A stretch of DNA of 64,000 nt from NCBI GenBank assembly GCA_030063045.1, contig JAQSEB010000082.1, positions 2,666,001 through 2,730,000 of the forward strand. The letters run 5' to 3'. This document shows, piece after piece, positions 50,094 to 62,000 of the stretch. Under the pieces are notes generated by a model. The model had not been told where the DNA came from and did not search any database. It saw only the letters and a list, made by a program, of their open reading frames with translations. The position numbers were made by a program, and so were the translations under genes. The DNA is from Pratylenchus scribneri. Lineage: Eukaryota; Nematoda; Chromadorea; Rhabditida; Pratylenchidae. Positions within the stretch are counted from its first letter, which is position 1, and each line of letters begins with the position of its first letter.

Positions 50094-52086
50094 TCACTTT
50101 TTCTTGATCATTTTGCCGTTTCCCTTTTTAGTTTTCGTCTTCCCCTCATCATCATCATCATCTTCATCATCGTCGTTGTCTTCCTCATCCAATCTTAATT
50201 TAAAAACAAATTAAAATAATCAAATTAAAATTTATCCAAAAAATTCAAATTAAGCAAAAATAATTAATTAAATAGAATAATTTTTGTATTTTTGCCATCA
50301 TTTTTTCATCATTCATTTTTGATAAATTTTCTAAATTTCGCTTCGATAAATTACTGACGTTCGACTGCTTGGCAATGCGGCCTCCCCAGTCCGTCGCGAT
50401 CGTTCCGATGCGGCCTCCACAGCGTTGATTAATAATGCCCGCATTCCACCCTTTTCCAGCTCATGAATACCAAAAATTGTTGAACCACCTGAATCGTAAT
50501 TTATTAAAATATTCAGTCCATTTTGGAATTATTTACCTGGACTTTGAACGGCTTCCTTGAGTATTGCCGGATGTTCGCCCGTTTCAATGAACATTTTTGC
50601 TGCCCCTAATAAACTCATTGCAGCCAATTTCAGGGATAAATCCCTTGGAAGACCCTAATAAATAAATAATCCATCATTTTAATCAAAAAATTCCATTTTC
50701 AAACCATTTTGACTCCACCATCCGCCAATCCCTCAATAATGGAAAATGCCTTAAAAATGAATTGATGATTAAATTTGCTTAATATTATACATAGGAAGGG
50801 CCACTTCCACTCAATCCGGTGACTGCATCAATGTGGATTTCAGGGAGCTGAATTTATGTTTATTTTAATTAAATTTAAAATAAGTGGAAGAAAAGTTCAA
50901 TTCATAAATAAAACAATGAAAATGTTGCCCTAATTTCACTCCATTTCAATTTTTCTTAAATATAATTTCCAATTTTACTTCAACAGCGAATCCAACGCAA
51001 GAGAACAAATCTTGCACAATTTGAGAGTCACCTAGCAAATAATTTTATAGAAAATACGAAAAAATTTGATCAATAAATTGGACCATCCTGGCAGGCAGAT
51101 CCTTAAAATTAAAAAATATTTTTAAATAATTTAATTAATGAATTTACCCATGCTATAGGCCGATGCCCCAGCTCCAACCACGGCAGGGGTGTCTGTTGGA
51201 TTTTTATTAAAAAATTAATTTTTAAATAAAATTGGTGTACTTGGCATGACACGAACCACCCGTGATTTTGAGGGAAGTAGCTAAAAAAAATTTTAAAAAT
51301 TAATTGAGATTATCCAACTCGCCTGCTCAATGTAGCGTAATGTTATTCCTTAAAGGATTAAAAATATTATTTAAATTTTATTATTTATTTTTCACCCAAT
51401 GCAATCGAAATGAGTAATTGATCTCGACGGAAAATTGGGGCAATTTCGGAAGTCACTTTGGAAATGAGCATTGGCTTCACCGCCAAAATGATCACATCAT
51501 TCTCCTTGGCAACTGATTTTAATGAAGGTATATTAAAAATAATTTAAATCAAATTTTTATTTGGATTTAATCCTTCAAATGATATAAATTATTTATAATT
51601 TAATTTGTTATCTACCTTTTTATGGTAAAAATCATATAATTTAAATTTGATCAATATTATTTTTAAGGATTTTTTTTAATAAAAAAAATAATTAAATAAG
51701 AATTTTTAATGGGAAGGCACACTCAATTTTAAAAAAATAATTTTCATATTCCCATTTTCAGCAAACACCTTGTGTATTATCGTGAGTTGTGTTGATGCCC
51801 AATTTCTAAATATTTCAAAAATTAAATTAAAATATGCTTAATGCTCACTTTGCATTCCTCCAGCAAATTAATATCCGTCTAAATTAAAAAATATATTTAA
51901 TTAAATTCAGAAATAATCACTTTTGGACAACTGGCCATCAAATTATTAGCCGGATATTTTCCAGAATTAATTAGACCACGGGCTAAAAGTCCAAAGGAAT
52001 TCATTTAAATGGGAGGATTATTATTGGATTCAGGAATTACCCATTGCTTGGGCCATTTTGCCGGCACCAATGAAGCCAATTTTCAT
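50094..52086 (-). CDS. Pyrroline-5-carboxylate reductase with an acidic/lysine-rich tail
   Basis: Catalyses the last step of proline synthesis, reducing 1-pyrroline-5-carboxylate with NAD(P)H. It starts at ATG 52086: [20 protein letters not shown] holds the Rossmann GxGxxA motif. [28 protein letters not shown] and [20 protein letters not shown] follow, the last being the substrate-binding MPNTPA motif. Near the C-terminus, [20 protein letters not shown] and [20 protein letters not shown] match the P5CR dimerisation domain. About ten short introns interrupt it. The intron at 51322-51281 has a GC donor after IEQ. The last exon (about 50200-50094) adds [18 protein letters not shown] then [13 protein letters not shown]; this acidic-then-basic tail is not part of the usual enzyme. 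Joining it uses a GTCAGT donor, in frame. Core function is certain; the tail is inferred from splicing. Confidence 0.9.
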
Positions 52087-52861
52087 TTTTTATATAGCAA
52101 ATTAAATTATAAAAATGGGAAAATATTAAGTAAAAAGAGTTCAAATGATCTTTCGACCCTTCACTGTGCAAATAATCTCATCGGCAAAATAAAATGGGAA
52201 ATGTCGCTAATGTCGATTGTAATTGGATCGATTCCCCTTCCGACTTCCGACCATTTATTTATTCCACTGATTATCATCGCCCAACTACCTTTCAATTTAT
52301 AAATAATTTATCAGCAATCCAATTCATTCATTCATCAATCATTCATTTAATTCACCTTCTTCTCATTTTACTTTCGGCTACTTTTGTGTCATTCTTTCAC
52401 AATGCTTTTAAAAGGTACTTGTCGGTTATTTATGTGCAGATCTGCAAAAATTTTTTTTGGAATTCTTATTTTATTACAATGAAAAAACATGATTTTAGGT
52501 AATTTCATGGTTAACCTATTTTGAAGGGGAACTTATTAGGGTAATTTTAAGGGGAGAAAAATTTCTGTTGCCCAATAACCCACAAGTACCTTTTTAAAAT
52601 GTTATCGTTTAAATTGGTAGCGGATTGAAGTTGAAAGAAAATTTTTCTTGATTGCCTTTGTATAATCATTTTCGAAATTTAAATTGGTGAATTCAAATTG
52701 AAAAAATTTGTGCTTTGATGTAGAGTAGAAGGCAACGAGAGAGAATATTGATAGCTTAATGGCATGAAAATTAAAAACTTTTATTTAAAATTAACAAAAT
52801 AATATCAAATCATGAAAATTGTTAAAATTAATTCCAAAGTAAATTCTGTAATTTTTGTTGT
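52087..52861. other. Intergenic AT-rich DNA
   Basis: Upstream of the P5CR start and downstream of a small minus-strand gene. No exon or repeat recognised. The plus-strand open frames at 52009-52502 overlap the P5CR start and look incidental. Confidence 0.4.
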
Positions 52862-53426
52862 TTATAAACTCCAAAATTGTCCGGCTAAATGTGTTCTCAA
52901 TATAACGGCCAATTCCCGGGGATAAATGTCCGCTTCCATGAACCATTCATTCCTGAAAAAATTTTATTAAAATTATCAAGAATTAATCAATTGACCTTGT
53001 CAACAATTCAATGTCTTTAATTCGGGCCATGTGCCGAAAAAGATATTCGCCTGGAGGCTGAAAAGAAAAAACAAAGAATTATTTCATTTAATTTCTCCAA
53101 TTTAAAAATTAACAAATTTAAATTAAAATCTATTAAATTTTTATTAAATATTTTGGTTTGTTTCTGATATAAATGGTTTAAAAATTCATTGAAAAAAAAT
53201 TTGGGGGTTCAGCTGCATCACTGGCGCAGAAATCGGCCATCTTTGCACCGGTTTTTTGACCATGGCATTTTCCTCCATCCTCCAATTTTATAATGCCCAT
53301 TCCTCCATGTGCCATTGCTGACACTTCCTCCAGGGCTGCTCTTGCGCTATTCTTTCGAAAGCGTGAGCCTGTTTCGTCCCAACAGCAGCATGTTGCTGAT
53401 GCGGGAGTCAATTAACCCCCTCACCG
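52862..53426 (-). CDS. Small, possibly secreted peptide gene (5' end unresolved)
   Basis: Two 3' exons are clear: 53057-52996 (PPGEYLFRHMARIKDIELLT) and 52952-52862 (RNEWFMEADIYPRELAVILR..., ending AGQFWSL before TAA), joined in phase. The upstream donor CCG|GTGAGG at about 53425 would connect, in phase, to an exon encoding PQKLPLLLLFSLFAHPHRRP, which looks like a signal peptide. I cannot find the initiator ATG in that frame. Alternative frames begin with ATG near 53667 (just before the TATATAA-like motif) or 53622. The product could be a short secreted peptide or prohormone, but no family is recognised. The GC-rich 5' part differs strongly in composition from the 3' exons. Confidence 0.45.
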
Positions 53427-53645
53427 GCAGCTGTGGCCGCCGATGTGGATGGGCAAACAAGCTGAACAGCAGAAGAAGAGGCAACTTCTGTGGTACAGCC
53501 CTGTAACCCAGCCACGGGTTACGGAGAAATCTTCCCGGGAGATTTTTCCTTTTGGCCACCTGCGTGCGACCGTGCTGCGCCTCCGCCCAGAGTCAACCGA
53601 AGACTCCACTGAACCCACATCCACCAAATTTTTCCTTTCGCTTAT
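53200..53645. other. GC-rich island with hairpins
   Basis: Over 50% G+C by eye in DNA that is otherwise about 30%. It includes the perfect inverted repeats GTAACCC-AGCCAC-GGGTTAC (about 53503-53522) and AAATCT-TCCCGGG-AGATTT (about 53527-53545). A TATATAA motif on the minus strand lies at its right edge (about 53642-53648). It may be a promoter and first exon, or a structured RNA. Confidence 0.55.
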
Positions 53646-53882
53646 ATAGATGAAGGGAATTCATCCTAACTTTTGTTTATGGAAAGCAGGCAGCAACACA
53701 AAATTGAAGTGAATTGAATGTGCGCTCTATCCCAATCAATCTCATTTCTTTTCCTCTCCACTCAACGTACTCTCTCGCATACTCTATGTTAATCTCGCAT
53801 AAAAATGCATTGCAATAAAACTAATACTTATGGGAAAAGTGTGTCCATCCCCATTTTTTTATTATTATTTTATTTGTTGTAT

Positions 53883-56800
53883 TTAAAATATAAATTCTAA
53901 TAAACTTGCCAAGCAATTCAAATCCTCAGCCAATAATGGCAAAACAAATGCCATCGTCTCTGATTTTTCTGGATTGGCACAATGTCGTCCATTTTGTTGC
54001 CAATTTCCAGTGGAGCAACGGTGAAGAATTATGAAAACATGGCTAGGTTCCGATCCGTTAATTATAGGATCGTCGGCTAATCCATCATAGTTATGATCGA
54101 AGATTGGGCCAGTCCAAGCTATCATTTGGCCATAATGTTGGATGTATTTGGTGATCAGAATGAGTATTTGCTTCCAAGGACCTTATTGGAAATAATTTAA
54201 ACTAATTGTAAAGAATAAAATAAATTTAAATTAGCATAAAAATTTCACTTAAACGAACCAATTTTAAAACCATATGGCACTGGAATTCGAACATTTTCGT
54301 GAAAATCTAAAATTAATTATTTTAAAAATTCCCGAAAATATTTCCTCTACCATTTTCCAATGTCAAACTTATCCAAGCATCTTCTTTTCCATTTGACAAT
54401 TCGGCAACATTCCTTTAAATTCTTTTATTATTTTTAATTCCATTTTCAAAATTCAAACCTTTTTGTCCTCTTTAGCATTGTTTTTGATAATACATTTTCC
54501 ACAAAATTTATTCGACCTTGGTCACTATGATAGACCATTGTCTCATTGCAATGTGCAATAAAACAAGGTAAAGAGGTCTTATTTTTGGCCAATTCCTCCG
54601 GAATGAGAATTCGATTGGCAATTTGGCAAAATTCATCCTCTTTTGGATGATGCTAAATTTAAACTATATTTATTTATTTTTTTTATTTGTTGCCTCATGC
54701 TCTTCTTTGTCCGCATTTTCACAAATTGACAATTCCTTTTTTGGCGTAATTTGAATGGAATCAGGCCGGCGAAGCACCGAATTCAGTCGACCCAATGTTC
54801 CATTATTTAGGGCACTCATTGGCAATTCCATCAAATCTATTAATTGATAACATTTTTAAATCAATTTAAATTATCTTACCAACAAAAAGATTGTAAAGTT
54901 CAATATTCTCGAAGGGCTTAATCACTTTGCCTCCACCCTTTATGGATGGACCCCAAGCGCCGAAAATTGCCCGCATTTCCGGGATTCTATTGTCATAGCC
55001 ATGATCACCCTTGTCCATCCAACCAGTTTGATTCATGCTTTTTTGGTTGACAAAAGCACGGGAACCGGGCACTGTATCCAAAATTAGTTCTCCAATTCGA
55101 GCACTGCTTTGAGTATAACTGAATAAATTAAAAATAAATTAAAAATTAACAAATATTTTTGGTTTTTTTAAATTGAATTTAATTTAAACTGACTGATATC
55201 GAATTGGCATTGTCTGTTCTGTGTACACCCTAAAATTTGTGCCTCCAGAACAATTCATTGCTTCCAATGTTTTTCCAATTAATTCCGTATCTAAATATAA
55301 ATAGGATATATTTAATTTTAAAATATTTAGCCAAAATTCACCTGATTTATTTCGAAAATTGATGTGGCCAATTGCCCCACCAAGGACTGCTCCCACTCGA
55401 TGATCGGCTGAATCAATGAATTTATCCATTGGAAAGAATAATTCGGGACGCAATTCATGGCCACCCAAAAATATTAATTCAACATTATTTTTTATATTAA
55501 TTTTCACGACCATGATCCGAAACAATCACTAAATTAATGCAGCCAAGAAGACCCTAAAAATTTAAATATTATTTCAAAAATAAACAAATTAATTTATTAA
55601 ATAATTTTTTTACATTATTATCGAGTTGTTGTAATAAATAATTGATCATGGCATCCACATAAATTAATGCGGAATTGACCGCATCTGAATGTGGACCGGC
55701 CAAATGCATGGCCGAATCTGGTTGGTCAAAATACATTCCAACAAATGAGGGTCTTTCCGCATCGTCCAATTTGAGCCAAGAAATGACCTATACAAAAAAG
55801 GAAAAAATATGGGGAAACAATAATAAAAAAAATTTATATATTAATTAAGCTCATTCCCTGTTTTATTTATTCCTTTTAAGAAATTTTAAATTTTTTTAAA
55901 ATTAAAATAAATTTTGTTTATATTTTACTGAATTTTAGAATTAAAATATAATTTAAAACTATATAAAAATAAAATTTTAATAATTATCACTGATGACATT
56001 TTCCTTTGAGAAAATGGCCATTTTTTCAATTTTTTTTAAAATTTTATCCATCTTTAATCGATCAATTCACCTGATCCACCCGATGCGAAAATGGAATTGC
56101 CGTGTTGTAATGGACTCGATAATTTGGCAATATTCCTTGCACTGGCACTTCGCTGCCCGGCCAAAAAAATATGCCTGACTTTTTGCCATTTTTGGCTACT
56201 GTATTCCAAATCTGATGAGATACCAACAATATTTTTACTCATACTAAACATTTTATTTTACCGGTTCCCCATTATACCAAACAGGATTTGTTGATGCCTT
56301 GTCAAACTAAAAATTCATTCAAAAATTAAGCAATTTTCAGTGATTCATTTAAACAATTTAAGAATATTGGAAAAATTCCCTAAAATTCCCAGTATTGCGA
56401 ATTTTTTTATGATTTATTCACGAACATGGTCATCCATTTCTGAATCATAGAATGAATTGTCGACGATGCCATGGCATTCGGGATAAAGACCGCTGACCAT
56501 GGTGAAATGGTTTGGATATGTTTTTGAGGGGAATGATGGCATCATATATTCGGCATGGGCACCGCATTGCATCAAACGGGCAATGGAGGGAGTCAAATTC
56601 CGATGCAAATAATCAGCACGGAATCCATCAGTGCTGATCACCAACAATGGGGGAACATCAAATCTGGTTGAATGATAATATAATTTAGTAATTAATTAAA
56701 TGAATTAAGTATATAGGAGGGGATAAATGGATATCGGGACATCCGAAGAATTTTCGATTCGAATTTTAGAATTTTCATCTAAATAATGTCACAAATAATG

Positions 56801-57235
56801 GAATGAATTGAATTATTTGAATGTCTAGTTAATTAGATAATTTATTAAAAAATGAAAAATAATTTCCAGTCAATTTGGTTCGCATTTTGAAAATAAAAAT
56901 AATTGTAAATTTTATAATTACTTTGCAGTGCATTTTGGCTGGCAAGTTCCATGCCAACTTTTATCATTGTTCAAGAAATCGACCGAATCTTGCTGACGAT
57001 TACCCAAAAGTTGTGACAAAAATTGGGCATTAAAAAAGATGACAAAAACGAGTGAAATGGCCAACAAAATAGCCAACAAGAAAAGTAGGCCAACCAGAAA
57101 ATAAAGAAAACGAATTCTCTTTGGAGAGGTAAAGGAGGCGGTGAACATTTTTTTGGATGGATAATCGGCCGTAATTGACTGCACCATTTCAGCAGGCAAT
57201 TTCAAATGATTATTTTCAATTGGTTTTCCATTCAT
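53883..57235 (-). CDS. ENPP-type ectonucleotide pyrophosphatase/phosphodiesterase
   Basis: Type II membrane enzyme that hydrolyses extracellular nucleotides or phosphodiesters. It starts [20 protein letters not shown] with a membrane span at about residues 40-66. There is no somatomedin-B module. The catalytic domain has the metal site [11 protein letters not shown], nucleophile motif [11 protein letters not shown] (Thr), [22 protein letters not shown], and [23 protein letters not shown] then marks the linker. A nuclease-like domain follows: [56 protein letters not shown], ending LLEFIF before TAA. This matches ENPP1-3 architecture. The intron right after SDH (about 55511-55465) has no AG acceptor, which is a possible defect. 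Substrate is not predictable; glycine to methionine in the SAMH segment is notable. Confidence 0.87.
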
Positions 57236-57765
57236 TTTGCCGCAAATTGCTGGGTACCGACAAATAAAAAATTAGGAAAATAAAAATAAATTTAATAGCA
57301 ATTTTCATTCCCAAAATGGTAAGGAAATTAGCCGCCAAAAAAAGATGAATTCATCCTTAAATTCTTCCTTATCACCTCATTATAAAATTATCACTTCAAT
57401 CACAACATATTGCCAATCAAAAAAGGAACAATATTGGGCCAATAAAATCGGGAATTAAACTAATGGGAATTGGGTCCTCTAATTTAACTCAATTTTTGGA
57501 AGGGAAATAATTCGCTAATAAGCATTAATTTTTCTCCAATTTAATTCCTGTTGCTTATTTTCAAAATGAGCAAAACAAAAAAATCTTATCAATTGTGTAT
57601 TGTTTTTGATGGTGATGAATAGGCGAATAAATTTTATAATAAAATTTAAAAATAATATTAATTCGCTTTTTTGTATATATTTGCCATCAATTTATTCATT
57701 TATTAATTCATTGAATCAATCAATCAATTAATTTCTTAAAGTTCAAAATTTCCAAAATTCTCCAT
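57236..57765. other. Intergenic AT-rich DNA
   Basis: Promoter side of the ENPP gene and 3' flank of the cysteine-rich gene. CAATCAATCAATTAATT-type simple sequence occurs near 57715. Nothing else seen. Confidence 0.45.
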
Positions 57766-58248
57766 TTATTTTCCAATATCGGCACAAAGCAAATTGCCTG
57801 CCTGCACATTGCATTGTTGGCCAACTTGGCATGCCTGGGCAGTGCAAAGGACAATGGAGCCAGTTGGGCATGAATTATTGGTTTTGAAGAGCAAATCCAA
57901 TATTCCAATTGTGGCACACAAATCATTCACACCTTGTCCTCCTTGACAGCATCGGCAACATGGCTGTCCTCCTTTAGATGGGCCACATAGACCCAAAAGA
58001 TCCGCCACCAATCCACAATTTGAATCTCCGCTAGAATTGCCCAAAAGTTGCCCTAATTGGCCCAGCAATTGGTCCAAAAGTCCATCATTTCCATTATTGG
58101 CATTTCCAAGTAATCCGCCTATTCCGCCGCCGTCTCCTCCATTTCCGTCTCCAAGTAGTCCATTCAAATTAAAGTTTTGGCCGAAACATTAATGATAGGA
58201 AAGGGCGATGAAGAGAAGGACGAAAACAAGTCGGGCAGAATAAGCCAT
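57766..58248 (-). pseudogene. Cysteine-rich secreted protein interrupted by an in-frame TAA
   Basis: A single-exon reading of about 160 codons. ATG 58248 gives MAYSARLVFVLLFIALSYH, a convincing signal peptide. Codon 20 is TAA (58191-58189). The same frame then continues CFGQNFNLNGLLGDGNGG, a Gly/Leu-rich stretch (GGLLGNANNGNDGLLDQLLG), and a cysteine-rich domain: NCGLVADLLGLCG, GQPCCRCCQGG, NDLCATIG, NSCPTG, VLCTAQACQVGQQC and NLLCADIGK before TAA. There is no other ATG in the frame after the stop and no splice signal that removes it. Thus it is a nonsense allele, a sequencing error or a readthrough gene. The spacing of cysteines vaguely recalls small amphipathic secreted proteins, but I assign no family. 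Confidence 0.65.
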
Positions 58249-59024
58249 TTTTTGAATTAGAATTTTAAAAAGAAATACTTATTTTTTGCTGATAGGTTTT
58301 GATTCTCTTCAAATTTGTGCTCCACTTTTATATGCTCAAAAATGGCCAAAAATCAGCGTTGTTTGTTTTGATGAAATGTTTGTTTGTTATCATTTTTAAA
58401 GGTTGTTTGCATATTTTTCAATTTATTTATGGCCCATTTCATTTTATGACTACTATTCATATTTGCATTTTCATGATTTTGGATCATAGACCAAATTTGA
58501 CAACAAAAACAAAATTTACATAAATGATTTTTGATATTTGATCAGCAAAATAATTTGGAATTTTAATAAAAAAATAAATATTTTTATGCATGAAAATATA
58601 TCAATTAAATTAAATATATCAAATATTTGGATTATTCAATCTATATGTTCTGGTACAATTTGATAATTGATTTGCCAATTTTTAAATTAGTTTTGAGCCA
58701 AAAAGATAATATTTTTTAAATGGTTCAATACCCTTTAATTTTAACAATTTAAGAAAAAGTATTTAGCATTTGATGTGCTTAACGAGTTCTATCAATTGAT
58801 ATATGTGTAACGGATAATATTGGAAATTTTGCATTTCTGGAATTGTTCATGATTTTTAGCTATGCAATTTTGGAAATTCTCAGCTTGCGTCGTACAGACT
58901 CGAGGCTCATTCGATTCGGCATAGTGGATTTTATTTATAAGATTTATGCAAAAATCGATGGATAAAATAGAAAATAAATGAATAAATAATAATTGGAGGA
59001 ATTCCCATTTAAAATTCAGAATTA
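58249..59024. other. Intergenic DNA with R1 and R3 fragments
   Basis: 58680-58810 holds an R1-like half (GTGCTTAACGAGTTCTATCA, TTGATATATG). 58862-58950 holds an R3-like half (GAGGCTCATTCGATTCGGCA, AAAATCGATGG). Both lack their partner arm. No gene is seen. Confidence 0.5.
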
Positions 59025-62000
59025 TTAGACAATTTGAATATCACTGGTCAATGTCAAAACTTGCTGATCATTTCCATCTTCGGCGCCATTCACCTGTGAA
59101 TTTTAATCAAATTTTCCTATCCATCTTCCCATTTTATTTCCTACCACAATATAGTCGATGGCCCATGGAGGCACGGCCAATAACTTATATTCATATTTGA
59201 TTGAATTCGCCGAACCCAAATTGTCCAAATGGATGTGGTATTCTTCATCGGTGATGACAATTTTCAGAATGAATTGTTGACCATTTTCAAACGGAGGATT
59301 CAGCGAATATTTATGCTCATTTTGGTTATTAATCAGCCAACGTCCATTCTAAAATATTCTAATAAAATAATAACATTATTTTTAATCCAACCAAATAGCT
59401 GTTGAGGATCATTGTTTCGTCAAAAAGGCTGAAATTGGCCTGGAAAATTGTTTGTCCATCTAAATTTTTTCATTGGGAATATTCATTTCCAAATAATTAG
59501 ACAAACATTTTGGGTCCCAGCCAAGTGCTTGGTTGAAGAAATTCACGGAAAATGAATTCCCTTTCTTCCCTTGAATTTTTGGCATTTTGATGGTCCCCTG
59601 GATGGTGATGGACATTCCGGCACTCAATGATTTCTTCTCATCAATTTGCTTAATCCATCGAGGCAAAGGTGGAAATTCTGAGCATGTCAAGTCCAATTCC
59701 ATTTCCTCAATGTCATCAACAAGCTTTAAATTCAAATATACAGAAATTTATTAAAATTTTATTTCTTTACTTTTTAAATTCCATTATTTTCTAATTTTCT
59801 ATGAAATCAAAAAAAAAATTCCCAAATAATTAAATCTCCAAAATATTTTTATGACCATTTTTGGACTTGCCTGAACATATTTGGTGGTCCAAAAGGGAAT
59901 GAGGGCAATCTGTGTCCGTTTATATCTATCGTTGTTATTTGCAACAATAATGAATCCGGGATCTCCTTCTTCTGTTTTCCCAGCTTCGATGGCCAATGTA
60001 AATTGATCGCCGGGCATGGCAATTGGACTATGGCCTGTGGAAATGGAATCTAACTGTCTTTCATTCTCCCCAGTTTTATTCATAATAAATGTGCTTGTTT
60101 GAAATTGTAATTGGGGATCAGGATTATCAAAGTCGATTAGAATCTGCAATGGCGTATCCCCAACTGAAATATATTTAAATTTGTTTTTTGTTCTTTTTTT
60201 GATTAAATTTACCTATTTCACTGAATTGGCTAGAATCATGTTGAAGATTGATGGCAAATTTTGTGCCAGCTTTGCCGCTAATGCAAATTTTGTCGCCTTC
60301 ATGGAACAAATGTGGCAATGTATAAACTTTGGTTTTATCGCCCTCAAATGTTGTCTGAATTTATGTGTCCATTTTGAATATATTTAATCTTCATTACCTT
60401 ATTTACAATTTCCGGTTCCGAGAGCAATTGAATATCGCCAGCAAACTGAAATATTCATTTAAATTCAAAATTAATTATTTAATTAATTAACTTACATGAA
60501 CCCAATTCAACAACCAAATTGGCCAATTCACACGAATAATTTTAGTAGCGTTTTTCTTATTCTCCACATTAAAAAGGATGGTAAAATTCGTTTTTTCATT
60601 TGGTTGTGCCGTTGCTGTAATATCACATTCAAAAACAGAGCCTGGGTGGAATGGATTCAAATCTGGATTTCCTTTTGTATAATTTGCGAATCCCCATAAT
60701 TGGTTCTAAATTTACATAAAATAGATTAATTTATTTTAATCATTACGGCATAACTGCCGATGGTCAATTTATCTTTAGTGAAATCCACACGAATTTGCAA
60801 CATTGTGAGGCCAACTGCCGAATTTATAAAAATTATTTAAAAATTATGAATTTTGTTATTGATGTACTGAATTTGTGCCATTCCTTCGCATCATGTAGCA
60901 AATTGATCTCCCAAAAATTGGCATTCTCCATTGATCTTGCCCGAATTCTGAATCCCATTTGAGAAATATGCAAAATGTCATCCAATTTATGGACAATTGG
61001 GGCACTCAAATAGGACAATGCTGCTGCCTAAATTAAATTGCTAATTTAATTGTGAATAAAATCCGCATACATTTCCCTCCACAATTTGCTCCTTTTTCAA
61101 CAATTTTGCATCGCCTTTCAGATGCAAAAATCCTATTCTGCTGTCCAGCATCGTTTTATTCCACCAATTTGGCCACCATAATCTTTGAATAATCACATTT
61201 TGGTCGCCATAGGCAAAGTCTTGAAAATAACGATGGAAAGTGATTTCCAAATGAATTTTCTTTTTCTGCGGCAATCCAAGTGCGATTGACTATTTTAATT
61301 GGGTTTAATTAAATTATTTTTTAAATATTTTTACATTATTATTTGAGAAATTTGTAGTTGTCAAGTTCATTTCCATTCTCCAGAACCATTTCGTCTTTTC
61401 CTTATTATCCAACATCACAATCAATTTTGTGCCATTTTCAGCCACCAAAATATCCAAAATTATTTTCTGATCTTCCTCCAATCCATCCAAATTGATGTAA
61501 TAATTCATTTCCTTTGCCGGACATTCATTATTGCCCATCAACATTGTCTCCTTTTCCTTCGGCTCCTGTTCATCCGTTGGTTTGGTGAACGGAAAAAAAA
61601 TTTAATTTAAATAAAGAAAACGAATTAAACCAACCCAAACATCCATAAGGCAATCGCAGCTTCGATAAACAAAAAAGTGAATTTGTTCATCCTCAATTCC
61701 TGGCAAAACGTCCAAACCAAGCATCCAAATTCCAACAAATTGAGATAAACGGGCACCGTTTCCAACATTTTTGTGGAATTCCTCCGACATTTTTCTGTCC
61801 ACTGTAAATACACGGTATTTTCCTAAAAATTTTTCTTTGTCATTTTATGGATTCATTAATTATTTCTACCAGTTTTGGGCAACCAAATTGTCGTGAAAAG
61901 GGAATCCTCTCGGCCAAAATTCAATGAAAAATGTTCGATTTGACCAAAAATATAACTAAAATTTCGTTAAAAATAAAATGGAAAAAATTTTAAGATAATC

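Noticed and set aside
57766..58167. A hydrophobin-like protein of fungal origin
   Set aside because: Cysteine pairs and Gly/Leu content are suggestive, but the eight-cysteine spacing of hydrophobins is not met.
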